Shown here piece by piece: positions 1-6,146 of a stretch of DNA of 6,146 nt. The position numbers and the translations under genes were made by a program. Source of the stretch: an uncultured Halioglobus sp. (GTDB lineage Bacteria; Pseudomonadota; Gammaproteobacteria; Pseudomonadales; Halieaceae); assembly GCA_905480565.1 (NCBI GenBank), contig CAJQQW010000120.1:1-6146 (forward strand), read 5' to 3'. The notes under the pieces are model-generated. The model saw only the letters and a program-made list of their open reading frames with translations, did not search any database and was not told the origin of the DNA. The first letter of the stretch is position 1, and every line of letters starts with the position of its first letter.

Positions 1-1001
1 AACTTATTCTTGATCATCTGGGTGGCGAAGTAGCAGACCACACCGGCGGACAGTCCGATCACGACTGCTCCAGCGGGTCCTACCGAACCCGATGCCGGAG
101 TGATAGTCCCGAGACCAGCAACCATACCGGTAACGATACCCAACACCGAGGGCTTGCCGTGGCGAATCCACTCCATGGCCATCCACGCAAGCGAGCCACA
201 AGCCGCTGACAAGTGCGTCACCAGCATGGCCATAGCCGCCGTATTATCCGCCGCCAGTGCTGAACCCGCGTTAAAGCCGAACCAACCGACCCAGAGCATT
301 CCCGCGCCAACAACCGTTATGGTCAGGTTATGGGGAGGCAAAGGCGTTGTCCCGAAACCCTTGCGGGGACCTATGACCAGGGCTGTGACCAGCGCTGCCA
401 CCCCCGCAGTGATATGGACTACAGTCCCACCGGCAAAATCCTGTAAGCCCATATTACCCAGCCAGCCACCGCCCCAAACCCAGTGGCAAACCGGCGCATA
501 CACCAGAATCAACCAAAGTGAGGAAAACAGCAGCATCGCGGAGAAACGCATACGCTCGGCAAAGGCACCTACGATCAGCGCTGGTGTGATTACAGCAAAC
601 GTCATTTGAAAGGTCGCAAAGAGGGTAGAGGGTATCGCCCCGTTCATTGAATCCATGCTCATGGCGGCAAAAAATACGTTACCAAAATCTCCGATAAATG
701 GTCCCTGCTCCACGCCGTCACTACCAAAAGCAATAGTGTAACCAATGGCAAACCACAGCAGGGACATCAGGCAAGTCAACGCAAAGCATTGCATGAGCAG
801 CGACAATACGTTCTTGACACGCACCAGGCCTGCATAAAACAGGGAAAGACCCGGAATGGTCATGAATAAAACCAGGGCGGTGGAGGTTAAAACCCAGGCT
901 GTGTCAGCGCCATTGAGCTCATCGGCATTAGCACCGCCAGACGCCAGCAGGGTCATCAATAGCAATCCAAGGGAATAAGAGTGTCTAATTAATCTAGCCA
1001 T
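1..1001 (-). CDS. amtB: Ammonium channel AmtB (3' end outside window)
   Basis: Inner-membrane Amt/Rh-family channel for ammonium uptake, recognised from my own minus-strand translation: 333 residues are visible and the reading frame stays open to the window edge. Residues 1-26 look like a cleavable signal peptide ending Ala-Asn-Ala before Asp27, as in E. coli AmtB. The family signature starts at DFAGGTVVH (residues 188-196) and ends at the GPR of 211-213. By eye alignment with E. coli AmtB, the first pore histidine is H196 (H168), the periplasmic-vestibule Trp is W176 (W148), D188 matches D160, F131 and F243 match the phenylalanine gate (F107, F215), and S247 matches S219. The second pore histidine, the last helices and the cytoplasmic tail lie beyond position 1. 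The start is fixed by a strong AGGAGG 10 nt upstream and by the glnK stop codon 2 nt upstream. It is almost certainly cotranscribed with glnK, whose product blocks the channel when nitrogen is plentiful. Confidence 0.97.
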   Translation of the reverse strand, partial: MARLIRHSYSLGLLLMTLLASGGANADELNGADTAWVLTSTALVLFMTIPGLSLFYAGLVRVKNVLSLLMQCFALTCLMSLLWFAIGYTIAFGSDGVEQGPFIGDFGNVFFAAMSMDSMNGAIPSTLFATFQMTFAVITPALIVGAFAERMRFSAMLLFSSLWLILVYAPVCHWVWGGGWLGNMGLQDFAGGTVVHITAGVAALVTALVIGPRKGFGTTPLPPHNLTITVVGAGMLWVGWFGFNAGSALAADNTAAMAMLVTHLSAACGSLAWMAMEWIRHGKPSVLGIVTGMVAGLGTITPASGSVGPAGAVVIGLSAGVVCYFATQMIKNK

Positions 1002-1003
1002 GA

Positions 1004-1351
<348 letters not shown>

Positions 1352-1362
1352 TCACTTCATTT

Positions 1363-1379
1363 TGCACACTTTTGGTGCG
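1363..1379. promoter_or_regulatory. NtrC-like binding dyad upstream of glnK
   Basis: The 17 bp TGCACACTTTTGGTGCG match the enterobacterial NtrC consensus TGCACC-N5-GGTGCA at 10 of the 12 specified positions, with the correct 5-bp spacer. Location before glnK-amtB, a standard NtrC target, supports the call. Its position is odd: the near edge is only 21 nt from the glnK ATG, whereas NtrC enhancers usually lie about 100 bp or more upstream of a sigma-54 promoter. It may therefore act as a repressing or auxiliary site. NtrC binding is inferred from consensus only. Confidence 0.5.
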
Positions 1380-1420
1380 TATAAGGGTGTGTTCGGGGCG
1401 TTCAGGTTCTATTTTTATCC

Positions 1421-1440
1421 ACCGTGCCATAAGGCATGGT
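1421..1440. repeat. Imperfect 20-bp palindrome upstream of glnK
   Basis: ACCGTGCC at 1421-1428 pairs with GGCATGGT at 1433-1440 around ATAA. There are seven Watson-Crick pairs and one pair that would be G-U in RNA; the core TGCC-ATAA-GGCA is perfect. It lies about 80 nt before the glnK start, so it could be a protein-binding dyad near the promoter or a leader hairpin. There is no following T-run, so it is not an intrinsic terminator. The bound factor, if any, is unknown. Confidence 0.35.
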
Positions 1441-1568
1441 GCATCCTGACACAATCCATTGCAAAGGTTAACAGCCACGCACTCGTAATCAGGAAAACCT
1501 TTGTATCGTTGCCCCGGTTGGCGGCACGTGACACGCGCCGCACAACGGAGTGCGAGACACTGCGGTTC

Positions 1569-1596
1569 TTCACAGAAACGCACCACCCTCTATACA
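1569..1596 (+). promoter_or_regulatory. Putative sigma-70 promoter for phoA
   Basis: TTCACA at 1569-1574 matches the -35 consensus at 5 of 6 positions, and TATACA at 1591-1596 matches the -10 at 4 of 6, with a 16-nt spacer. Transcription would start near 1603, giving a leader of about 60 nt before the phoA ATG. It is the best promoter-like pair I found facing phoA. The -10 lies within the perfect inverted repeat at 1584-1603, consistent with a regulated promoter. Confidence 0.4.
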
Positions 1597-1603
1597 GAGG
1601 GTG
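1584..1603. promoter_or_regulatory. Perfect inverted repeat, putative operator over the phoA -10
   Basis: CACCCTCT (1584-1591) and AGAGGGTG (1596-1603) are exact reverse complements separated by ATAC. Eight-bp arms and a centre on the putative -10 element are typical of a repressor operator. It is not a terminator, because no T-run follows on either strand. The flanks extend the symmetry with CGCACC (1579-1584) and GGTGCA (1600-1605), which resemble NtrC half-sites but are spaced 15 bp rather than 5. The cognate regulator cannot be named from sequence. Confidence 0.45.
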
Positions 1604-1664
1604 CAATGGCTCTAGCGGCATGCTATGAATATGCTTCTATCGCAAATGAAAACGGAATCCGCAC

Positions 1665-3056
1665 ATGATCCGCCCGCTGTTTCACATCGTGCTGGCCAGC
1701 ACATTTTTGCACTTCGCTGCCTTCTCAGTAGCCGAGAACAAAACGACACGCAACGTGATTCTCATCATCGGGGACGGCATGGATGAGCAACAAATCACTA
1801 TTGCCCGTAACTATCTCGCAGGATCAAATGGCCAGCTAATATTAGACACAATGCCGTTGCGTGCGCAGGTTCAGGTGCTCGCTATCGAAGATCGTGTTAA
1901 TGGCAAACCTGTCTACGTTTCAGATTCTGCCAATACCGCTACCGCTATGGCGACTGGCGTGGTCACCAGTCGTGGTCGCATCGCAACCGCCGCTGGCACC
2001 AACAACCCCTTGACGACACTTGTTGAACTCGCTGACGAAGCGGGCTTCCGTTCGGGGTTAGTCACCACCGCAAGAGTGACCGACGCAACTCCTGCCGCAT
2101 TTGCAGTACATATGAGCTCACGTCGCTGCGAGGATCCGGATACCATGACCGACGTCTCTATTTACGGCTTCGAAATCGCCGATTGTTCGGCGGAACTCAA
2201 AGCCAACGGCGGCAGCGGCTCCATCTCTGAACAATTGGTCACATCCCCGTTAGACCTGCTGCTGGGGGGTGGTCGCCAACATTTTGAAGCGACCGCCGAA
2301 GGCGAAGAGATCACAGTGGAAGCGCTTGCGGTCGACAACGGGTTTTTAGTCGTAGATCACCCACAGCAGCTGCTGCAGGCAAAACCAGGCGAAAAGCTGC
2401 TCGGCCTGTTTGCCCAAGGCAATCTGCCAGTCCGACTAAGGGGAGAGGATGGACGACAGGCGGAGGCTCCGGTACGCAGCTGGCTGAACTACCTGAACGA
2501 TTATCTCGGGAGCGCCCAGTTACCTGCCCCTATGAACTGCGAGCCTAATCCGGATTTCGATGGCACAGCGACGCTGGTCCAGATGACTGAGGCCGCTCTC
2601 ACTCATCTCAGTCACGATAACGATAAAGGCTTTTTCCTCATGGTGGAATCTGCCTCCATCGATAAACAGGCACATGAACGAAAGCCCTGCGGTTCCATCG
2701 GTGAGATGGCACAACTGGAAGAGGCGCTAGCCTCGGCATTGCGTTTTGCGTCGAGGAACCCCAACACGCTGATCATAGTAACTTCGGATCACTCCCAGGT
2801 GGCCCAACTGGTGCCAGACCAAAGCTTGTTCGCCGACTATCCTGTGCCCGTTTTTACACCAGGAAAGATAGCGAGAATCAAGACACCAGAAGGTTCACTC
2901 ATGGCAGTAAACTACGCTACCAACGGCTTTATAATGGGGGAACACACCGGAGCGGCGGTACCGCTTTTTAGCAATATCGAGGGAGTCGGACGCATCTCAC
3001 CTTTTCTGCAGCAACCGGATATTTTTCGAATCATCCGCGGATATCTTGACTTATAA
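1665..3056 (+). CDS. phoA: Periplasmic alkaline phosphatase PhoA
   Basis: Hydrolyses phosphate monoesters in the periplasm, releasing inorganic phosphate. The protein has 463 residues, close to E. coli PhoA. Residues 1-23 are a signal peptide, with likely cleavage after Ser-Val-Ala. By eye alignment, E. coli catalytic residues are all present: D37 (D51), nucleophile S88 in DSANTATAMATG (S102), D140 and T142 (D153, T155), R153 (R166), E328 (E322), D333 and H337 (D327, H331), K334 (K328), D375 and H376 (D369, H370) and H427 (H412). These supply two zinc sites and one magnesium site. C155, C174, C292 and C342 correspond to the four cysteines forming both E. coli disulfides, so oxidative periplasmic folding is expected. 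Asp140 with Lys334 marks the E. coli type rather than the His-containing variants. The ribosome site (ACGGAA) is modest, but the upstream ATG codons are out of frame. No Pho box was found. The gene ends 17 bp before the convergent gspB, with no obvious terminator between. Confidence 0.95.
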   Translation: MIRPLFHIVLASTFLHFAAFSVAENKTTRNVILIIGDGMDEQQITIARNYLAGSNGQLILDTMPLRAQVQVLAIEDRVNGKPVYVSDSANTATAMATGVVTSRGRIATAAGTNNPLTTLVELADEAGFRSGLVTTARVTDATPAAFAVHMSSRRCEDPDTMTDVSIYGFEIADCSAELKANGGSGSISEQLVTSPLDLLLGGGRQHFEATAEGEEITVEALAVDNGFLVVDHPQQLLQAKPGEKLLGLFAQGNLPVRLRGEDGRQAEAPVRSWLNYLNDYLGSAQLPAPMNCEPNPDFDGTATLVQMTEAALTHLSHDNDKGFFLMVESASIDKQAHERKPCGSIGEMAQLEEALASALRFASRNPNTLIIVTSDHSQVAQLVPDQSLFADYPVPVFTPGKIARIKTPEGSLMAVNYATNGFIMGEHTGAAVPLFSNIEGVGRISPFLQQPDIFRIIRGYLDL

Positions 3057-3073
3057 TAGACGCACGGGCGCGC

Positions 3074-3922
3074 TCACAGGTTCACCCAGCTGTTCAGGGC
3101 GCGCAGTCGAAACTGGGTTCCGCGATAAGTCAGGATGACAGAATCGGGAAGGATTTCGTCCACTTTCAAACCTGACAAGGGGCTGCCGCCCAATTTCACC
3201 GCTTTCCCGTTCAGGGTTACTGAAGACACTCCCGCCTCACTGGAATAATCGTGCTTCTGATAATAAATAGTGGGAATCTCATCTTTCGCACGTTGTGACA
3301 ACGCAGTGAGAAAAGGCGCTGGATGCTCAATCAAGTTGGCGTTTTCTATCTCACGCTGCGCCCTTTCAAGCACACTCTCAATATCGATAACTTCTTCTTC
3401 CGCCGCCTCCTTGTTGAGCGATTCGTTAGATGCTGGCGCAACTGCAACCGGCGCTTGCAGCTTGTCTTTGTCTCGGTAGAGTTGTGCAATGACGGGATCT
3501 GGCGTATCCACAGGCACGATTTCGGTTTCTACAGCAGTTTTTATCTCGGCCGGCCGTGCTGCCGTCGGTTCCAAGGGCGCCACAGAACTGGTTTCGGCGT
3601 TCGCCACAGATGTGGCGGTCGCCGCTTGTCTGGCCTCAGCCCTTGCCTTTAACTCATTCGTCACCGAGGTCGCCGCACTGCCGATGTTCTGCGTCAGCGC
3701 TGCCACAGGCGCGCCATTGGCCTCACGCTCGTCTACAGCGGCATCACCTGTTAGACGCACCATTAGCAAAAGTATAACCAGGAGTGCTATAGCAAGACCC
3801 AACCAGGGCAAGTACTGTGGCAGCCTGTCAGATAAGGGCTCCACAGGATGGTGCGTACCAAGATTGGGTACCGGATCCACCTCGTCGCGTGAACGATTCA
3901 GGGCATCGAGTATTAAAGACAT
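3074..3922 (-). CDS. gspB: Type II secretion assembly protein GspB (ExeB family)
   Basis: Partner of GspA. In Aeromonas the ExeA-ExeB complex helps transport and assemble the secretin ring in the outer membrane. The 282 residues follow the family plan: a short cytoplasmic N-terminus beginning MSLILDALNRS, one transmembrane helix at about 39-56, a long periplasmic linker rich in Ala, Pro, Glu and Thr (about 60-200), and a C-terminal GspB domain at about 204-282. That domain contains IYYQKHDYSSE, VTLNGKAVKLGG, a GLKVDEILPDSVIL segment and FRLRALNSWVNL at the end. The start has AGGAGA at an 8-nt spacing, and the gene follows gspA by 31 bp, so the two are surely one transcription unit. The linker would be expected to diverge quickly, while the last 80 residues are diagnostic. 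No other gsp genes are present in the window. Confidence 0.9.
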   Translation of the reverse strand: MSLILDALNRSRDEVDPVPNLGTHHPVEPLSDRLPQYLPWLGLAIALLVILLLMVRLTGDAAVDEREANGAPVAALTQNIGSAATSVTNELKARAEARQAATATSVANAETSSVAPLEPTAARPAEIKTAVETEIVPVDTPDPVIAQLYRDKDKLQAPVAVAPASNESLNKEAAEEEVIDIESVLERAQREIENANLIEHPAPFLTALSQRAKDEIPTIYYQKHDYSSEAGVSSVTLNGKAVKLGGSPLSGLKVDEILPDSVILTYRGTQFRLRALNSWVNL

Positions 3923-3930
3923 GCTGGTAG

Positions 3931-3936
3931 TCTCCT
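3931..3936 (-). promoter_or_regulatory. Shine-Dalgarno of gspB
   Basis: AGGAGA on the minus strand lies in the 31-bp gspA-gspB gap, 8 nt before the gspB ATG. It is much stronger than anything in front of gspA and confirms the gspB start. Confidence 0.7.
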
Positions 3937-3953
3937 GATAGCGACACCGGGCT

Positions 3954-5657
3954 TCACCGGTAGACGTCCTCTGCTGGCTTCAATTGCAGCAACTCCCTTG
4001 CCTCGGCAGCGGAGACGTCTACTCCCAGTTCCGCATTCAAGCGCAACAGCGTCTGCAGGCCAACTACACCATCGTCAGCCAGCTCCTGCTCTCGCTGGAA
4101 CAGACGCACACGTTGTTGCAAAGCGAAGTTGAACCGCTCGACCGCCAGCGGTTCAATCTGTCCATCCAGGCGGGCAAAAAGCGCTGCAACACGCGTAACG
4201 ACATCACCCTCCTGCCCCAGCGAAAGTGACGATTGAAAGCCCTTTGGCACACGCCACAAAAATCGGTAACGCCCCGTCCAGTAGGTCGCTAGATCTGCCA
4301 GCTGCACCTCAACAACGCCATTGCGCGACAAAGCCCAGGCAGTCGTATCTGTAATACCCAATATCATGACGCCAGCGGAGAACCTGTCCTGGGTAATTAC
4401 ATCCAGCAACAAAGGCCTGTCCAATGACTGTATGTCGTTCCAGGTCCATGCCTCGCCCTCATAACACGCTAAGCCGGCATGAACTTGCTCTGTACAGGGC
4501 GGTTGTACCGCCGGCTCCGCCGAGTAAATAGACCAGAGCTTATCGAACACGTCCCTGGGGGGCCACATGATCTCCGCCATATCAACAGGCTCAACGAGGG
4601 AAACCTGTGCCGGTTCGGCTGACACGATTTCCGCTAGCGCGGTACTCCCTGAATCAACTGCTGACGGCTCGGCCCCAGCGGTCACTGCAGTAACATCTGG
4701 CCTCGTAGTTTGCACACTGGCAGCGGTTAGCTGCGTTGGCGGACTCGCTGTGTAGCTCCCTATAAACCAGCCTCCTGCCCAGATTAACAAACCCAACAGC
4801 ACGATTGCGCCCACCCAACGCCAGGTGGGGTTAAATGTGTAGGCCTCGCCAAGGACTTCTCGCGCGGCCAGCTGCACCATCGCATGATCGGCGCGAGGTT
4901 TGTTACGCCCATAGGCACCTAACAGCATACGGTCACAAAGAACATTGATTACCCGCGGAATGCCGCGGGTCACCTTGTAAATTCCACGCACCACGGAGCT
5001 GCTGAAGATAACGCGCTCTGGACTCATACCCGCCACTTGTAGCCTATGGTTGATATACGCGCCAGTCTCCTCCAGATTAAGGGGTTCAAGATTGTAACGA
5101 GCGGTGATGCGTTGATTGAGTTGGCGCAACTCCGGCCGGGCCAGAATCTGCGCCAGCTCGGGCTGGCCAATCAAAATTATCTGTAACAGTTTTTCGCTAT
5201 TGGTTTCCAAATTGGTAAGTAGTCTAATCTGCTCGAGTACATCAAACTCCAGATGCTGTGCCTCGTCTATCAGCAAAACGGTTTTACGATTCCGCGCGTG
5301 GTTGTCGAGCAGGAATTTATGTAAGTGGTCCGTCAGCGTTTTCAGTGTATGGTTGTTTTGATCGTACTTGATATTGAGCTCATCACACACACTGGCGAGT
5401 AATTCCATGGCATTTAAAGCCGGATTGAGAATGATCGCCGTGTCCGTATCCTGCGGAATCTGTTCCAGCAAACAACGATTAATCGTTGTCTTGCCAGTAC
5501 CCACTTCCCCTGTCAGGAGAATAAATCCTCCTCCAGCTCCTACGCCATACAGCAAATGGGCCAGCGCGTCCCGGTGACGGGGGCTCATAAAGAGATAGCG
5601 CGGATTAACCGCGATAGAAAACGGGGGCTCGTTCAACCCGAAATATTGATAGTACAT
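3954..5657 (-). CDS. gspA: Type II secretion ATPase GspA (ExeA family) with peptidoglycan-binding domain
   Basis: Inner-membrane AAA+ ATPase that, with GspB, is thought to remodel or bind peptidoglycan so the secretin can assemble. The 567 residues begin with the family-typical MYYQYFGLNEPPFSI. The ATPase domain covers about 20-270, with Walker A GEVGTGKT (50-57), Walker B VLLIDEAQ (127-134), a sensor-like ILIGQPEL (161-168), arginines R183 and R187 as candidate finger residues, and TRGIPRVINVLCD (230-242). One transmembrane helix (about 282-303) is followed by a Thr/Ala-rich linker. Residues about 385-470, starting near PPCTEQVHAGLAC and ending YRFLWRVP, resemble the peptidase-C39-like module I recall in some GspA proteins, probably non-catalytic; this part is less certain. 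A peptidoglycan-binding-type domain follows (about 477-545), with LQQRVRLFQREQELADDGVVG as its core. The ribosome site is weak. A small hairpin and an inverted repeat lie in the 102-bp upstream gap. No frameshift or broken motif is seen. Confidence 0.93.
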   Translation of the reverse strand: MYYQYFGLNEPPFSIAVNPRYLFMSPRHRDALAHLLYGVGAGGGFILLTGEVGTGKTTINRCLLEQIPQDTDTAIILNPALNAMELLASVCDELNIKYDQNNHTLKTLTDHLHKFLLDNHARNRKTVLLIDEAQHLEFDVLEQIRLLTNLETNSEKLLQIILIGQPELAQILARPELRQLNQRITARYNLEPLNLEETGAYINHRLQVAGMSPERVIFSSSVVRGIYKVTRGIPRVINVLCDRMLLGAYGRNKPRADHAMVQLAAREVLGEAYTFNPTWRWVGAIVLLGLLIWAGGWFIGSYTASPPTQLTAASVQTTRPDVTAVTAGAEPSAVDSGSTALAEIVSAEPAQVSLVEPVDMAEIMWPPRDVFDKLWSIYSAEPAVQPPCTEQVHAGLACYEGEAWTWNDIQSLDRPLLLDVITQDRFSAGVMILGITDTTAWALSRNGVVEVQLADLATYWTGRYRFLWRVPKGFQSSLSLGQEGDVVTRVAALFARLDGQIEPLAVERFNFALQQRVRLFQREQELADDGVVGLQTLLRLNAELGVDVSAAEARELLQLKPAEDVYR

Positions 5658-5663
5658 ACCGTC

Positions 5664-5676
5664 GCTAGCCCCTAGC
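5664..5676 (-). repeat. Short perfect hairpin just before gspA
   Basis: On the minus strand GCTAG and CTAGC are exact complements around GGG, ending 6 nt before the gspA ATG. The only purine-rich stretch that might serve as a ribosome site (AGGGG) lies across the stem and loop, so folding could dampen gspA translation. At 5 bp the stem is short and could be chance. Confidence 0.3.
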
Positions 5677-5720
5677 CTGTGCGTCTCAGACTCCGAGCAT
5701 TATGCCCAAGGGCCGTCACC

Positions 5721-5740
5721 AAAGCTACCTGTCAAGCTTT
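5721..5740. repeat. Inverted repeat in the hydrolase-gspA gap
   Basis: AAAGCT (5721-5726) and AGCTTT (5735-5740) are exact reverse complements around an 8-bp spacer. On the minus strand a perfect TTGACA hexamer overlaps it, and a CATAAT lies further toward gspA, but they are 25 nt apart, too far for a standard sigma-70 promoter. The repeat may be an operator near the gspA promoter or a weak hairpin after the hydrolase gene; no T-run follows. Confidence 0.3.
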
Positions 5741-5759
5741 CAACAAACCCACGCTCGAC

Positions 5760-6146
5760 TCAATGAGCATCGAGGAATTCTTCCTGTATTGCGCGAGCCC
5801 TAGCATGGATCTCCGCGTCATAATCTCGGACCCAGTCGTGGGTTGTATCAAAGCCGTGTGCGGCATCCTCGAAAACACGCCAATCGACCGGTCGCCCCGC
5901 CTTCGCCATACCCCGGGCAACATCGACACAAGGCTGCGCAGGTGTTATTTGATCCTTTCCCGCCAATAGCATTAATACTGGCAATTCCGCCTGCCAACCG
6001 TCCCGGAAGCGCGCAACCAGACCGCAGTATGGATACCAGGCCACCACGCCCCGTACGCCGTCCAGGGAAGCATCCGGCGCATTCAACAGGCCTCTAGGCA
6101 GCTCTCCGTTATAGAACACGCTTTCGAGCACAGTCCAACCGCCGTG
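5760..6146 (-). CDS. Dienelactone hydrolase family protein (5' end outside window)
   Basis: C-terminal 128 residues of an alpha/beta-hydrolase; the frame stays open to the right edge, so the true start is outside. In GTG CTC GAA near 6131 the GTG reads as an internal Val rather than a start, because upstream codons continue the fold with His-Gly-Gly-Trp-Thr. Visible residues 1-3 (HGG) probably finish a G-x-[S/C]-x-G-G nucleophile elbow, with the nucleophile one residue beyond the edge. The acid is likely D65 in LLAGKDQITP and the base H97 in DAAHGFD, the usual spacing and motifs for this family. VRGVVAWYPYCG (31-42) is also typical of it. The substrate cannot be deduced; many members are generic esterases rather than dienelactone hydrolases. 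No signal peptide can be assessed. The gene is 102 bp upstream of gspA on the same strand and has no evident functional link to it. Confidence 0.85.
   Translation of the reverse strand, partial: HGGWTVLESVFYNGELPRGLLNAPDASLDGVRGVVAWYPYCGLVARFRDGWQAELPVLMLLAGKDQITPAQPCVDVARGMAKAGRPVDWRVFEDAAHGFDTTHDWVRDYDAEIHARARAIQEEFLDAH

Noticed and set aside
100..609. A 169-codon plus-strand frame inside the amtB region
   Set aside because: The minus-strand frame encodes an unmistakable Amt protein with its signature and pore residues; the plus-strand frame is its antisense shadow.
1523..1536. GGCACG-TGAC-ACGC, a possible sigma-54 promoter facing phoA
   Set aside because: GG and GC have the right 10-nt spacing, but the -12 element reads ACGC instead of TTGC and the base before GG is wrong. 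In a GC-rich stretch this is probably chance.
1584..1603. The perfect inverted repeat as an intrinsic terminator
   Set aside because: No T-run follows the stem on either strand, and it lies between divergent gene starts where no transcript is expected to end.
3066..3104. Two copies of GGGCGCGC around the gspB stop codon, considered as a terminator or repeat
   Set aside because: The copies are only 8 bp and 31 bp apart; one lies within gspB codons and no T-run follows, so neither a terminator nor a mobile-element scar is supported.
3489..3938. A 149-codon plus-strand frame opposite gspB
   Set aside because: Its Ala/Ser/Thr-rich translation is the antisense of the GspB linker; gspB itself has a membrane segment, a recognisable C-terminal domain and a good ribosome site.
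5694..5737. TTGACA and CATAAT on the minus strand as a gspA promoter
   Set aside because: Both hexamers are good individually but are separated by 25 nt, far outside the sigma-70 range, and no acceptable -35 lies 16-18 nt before CATAAT.
6129..6131. GTG as the start codon of the hydrolase gene
   Set aside because: The frame stays open upstream and encodes His-Gly-Gly-Trp-Thr, which fits the end of the nucleophile elbow, so the GTG is an internal valine codon and the gene is truncated by the window edge.

Overview
The window looks like an ordinary chromosomal segment of a gammaproteobacterium. The support is an Escherichia-like P-II protein next to an AmtB ammonium channel, an E. coli-type periplasmic alkaline phosphatase with both disulfides, and a GspA/GspB (ExeA/ExeB) pair of the type II secretion system. 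Base composition is moderately GC-rich and coding is dense. The gene mix would suit a free-living, possibly marine, member of the class, but genus-level placement is not possible by eye. I see no tRNA, rRNA, CRISPR array, transposase or phage gene.

Layout. Positions 1-1342 hold a minus-strand nitrogen operon: glnK (1004-1342), then amtB (1-1001, running off the left edge), separated by 2 nt. Positions 1343-1664 are a 322-bp divergent intergenic region. On the glnK side it holds an NtrC-like dyad and a second imperfect palindrome. On the phoA side it holds a plausible sigma-70 promoter whose -10 element sits inside a perfect inverted repeat. phoA is at 1665-3056 on the plus strand. It converges, with a 17-bp gap, on a minus-strand gspA-gspB pair (gspA 3954-5657, gspB 3074-3922). 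Upstream of gspA, on the same strand, is the 3' part of a dienelactone-hydrolase-family gene (5760-6146), which runs off the right edge.

Functional picture. GlnK and AmtB form the classical nitrogen-sensing pair: the channel brings in ammonium and GlnK gates it according to nitrogen status. PhoA releases phosphate from organic monoesters in the periplasm. A nitrogen-scavenging operon and a phosphorus-scavenging gene therefore share one control region. GspA and GspB form an inner-membrane complex that helps the outer-membrane secretin assemble through the peptidoglycan. The core gsp genes are not in the window. The hydrolase is probably unrelated to its neighbours.

I found no clear novel system. 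The observations most worth checking are regulatory: the palindrome over the phoA -10 element, the absence of a recognisable Pho box there, and an NtrC-type dyad very close to the glnK start codon without a recognisable sigma-54 promoter.
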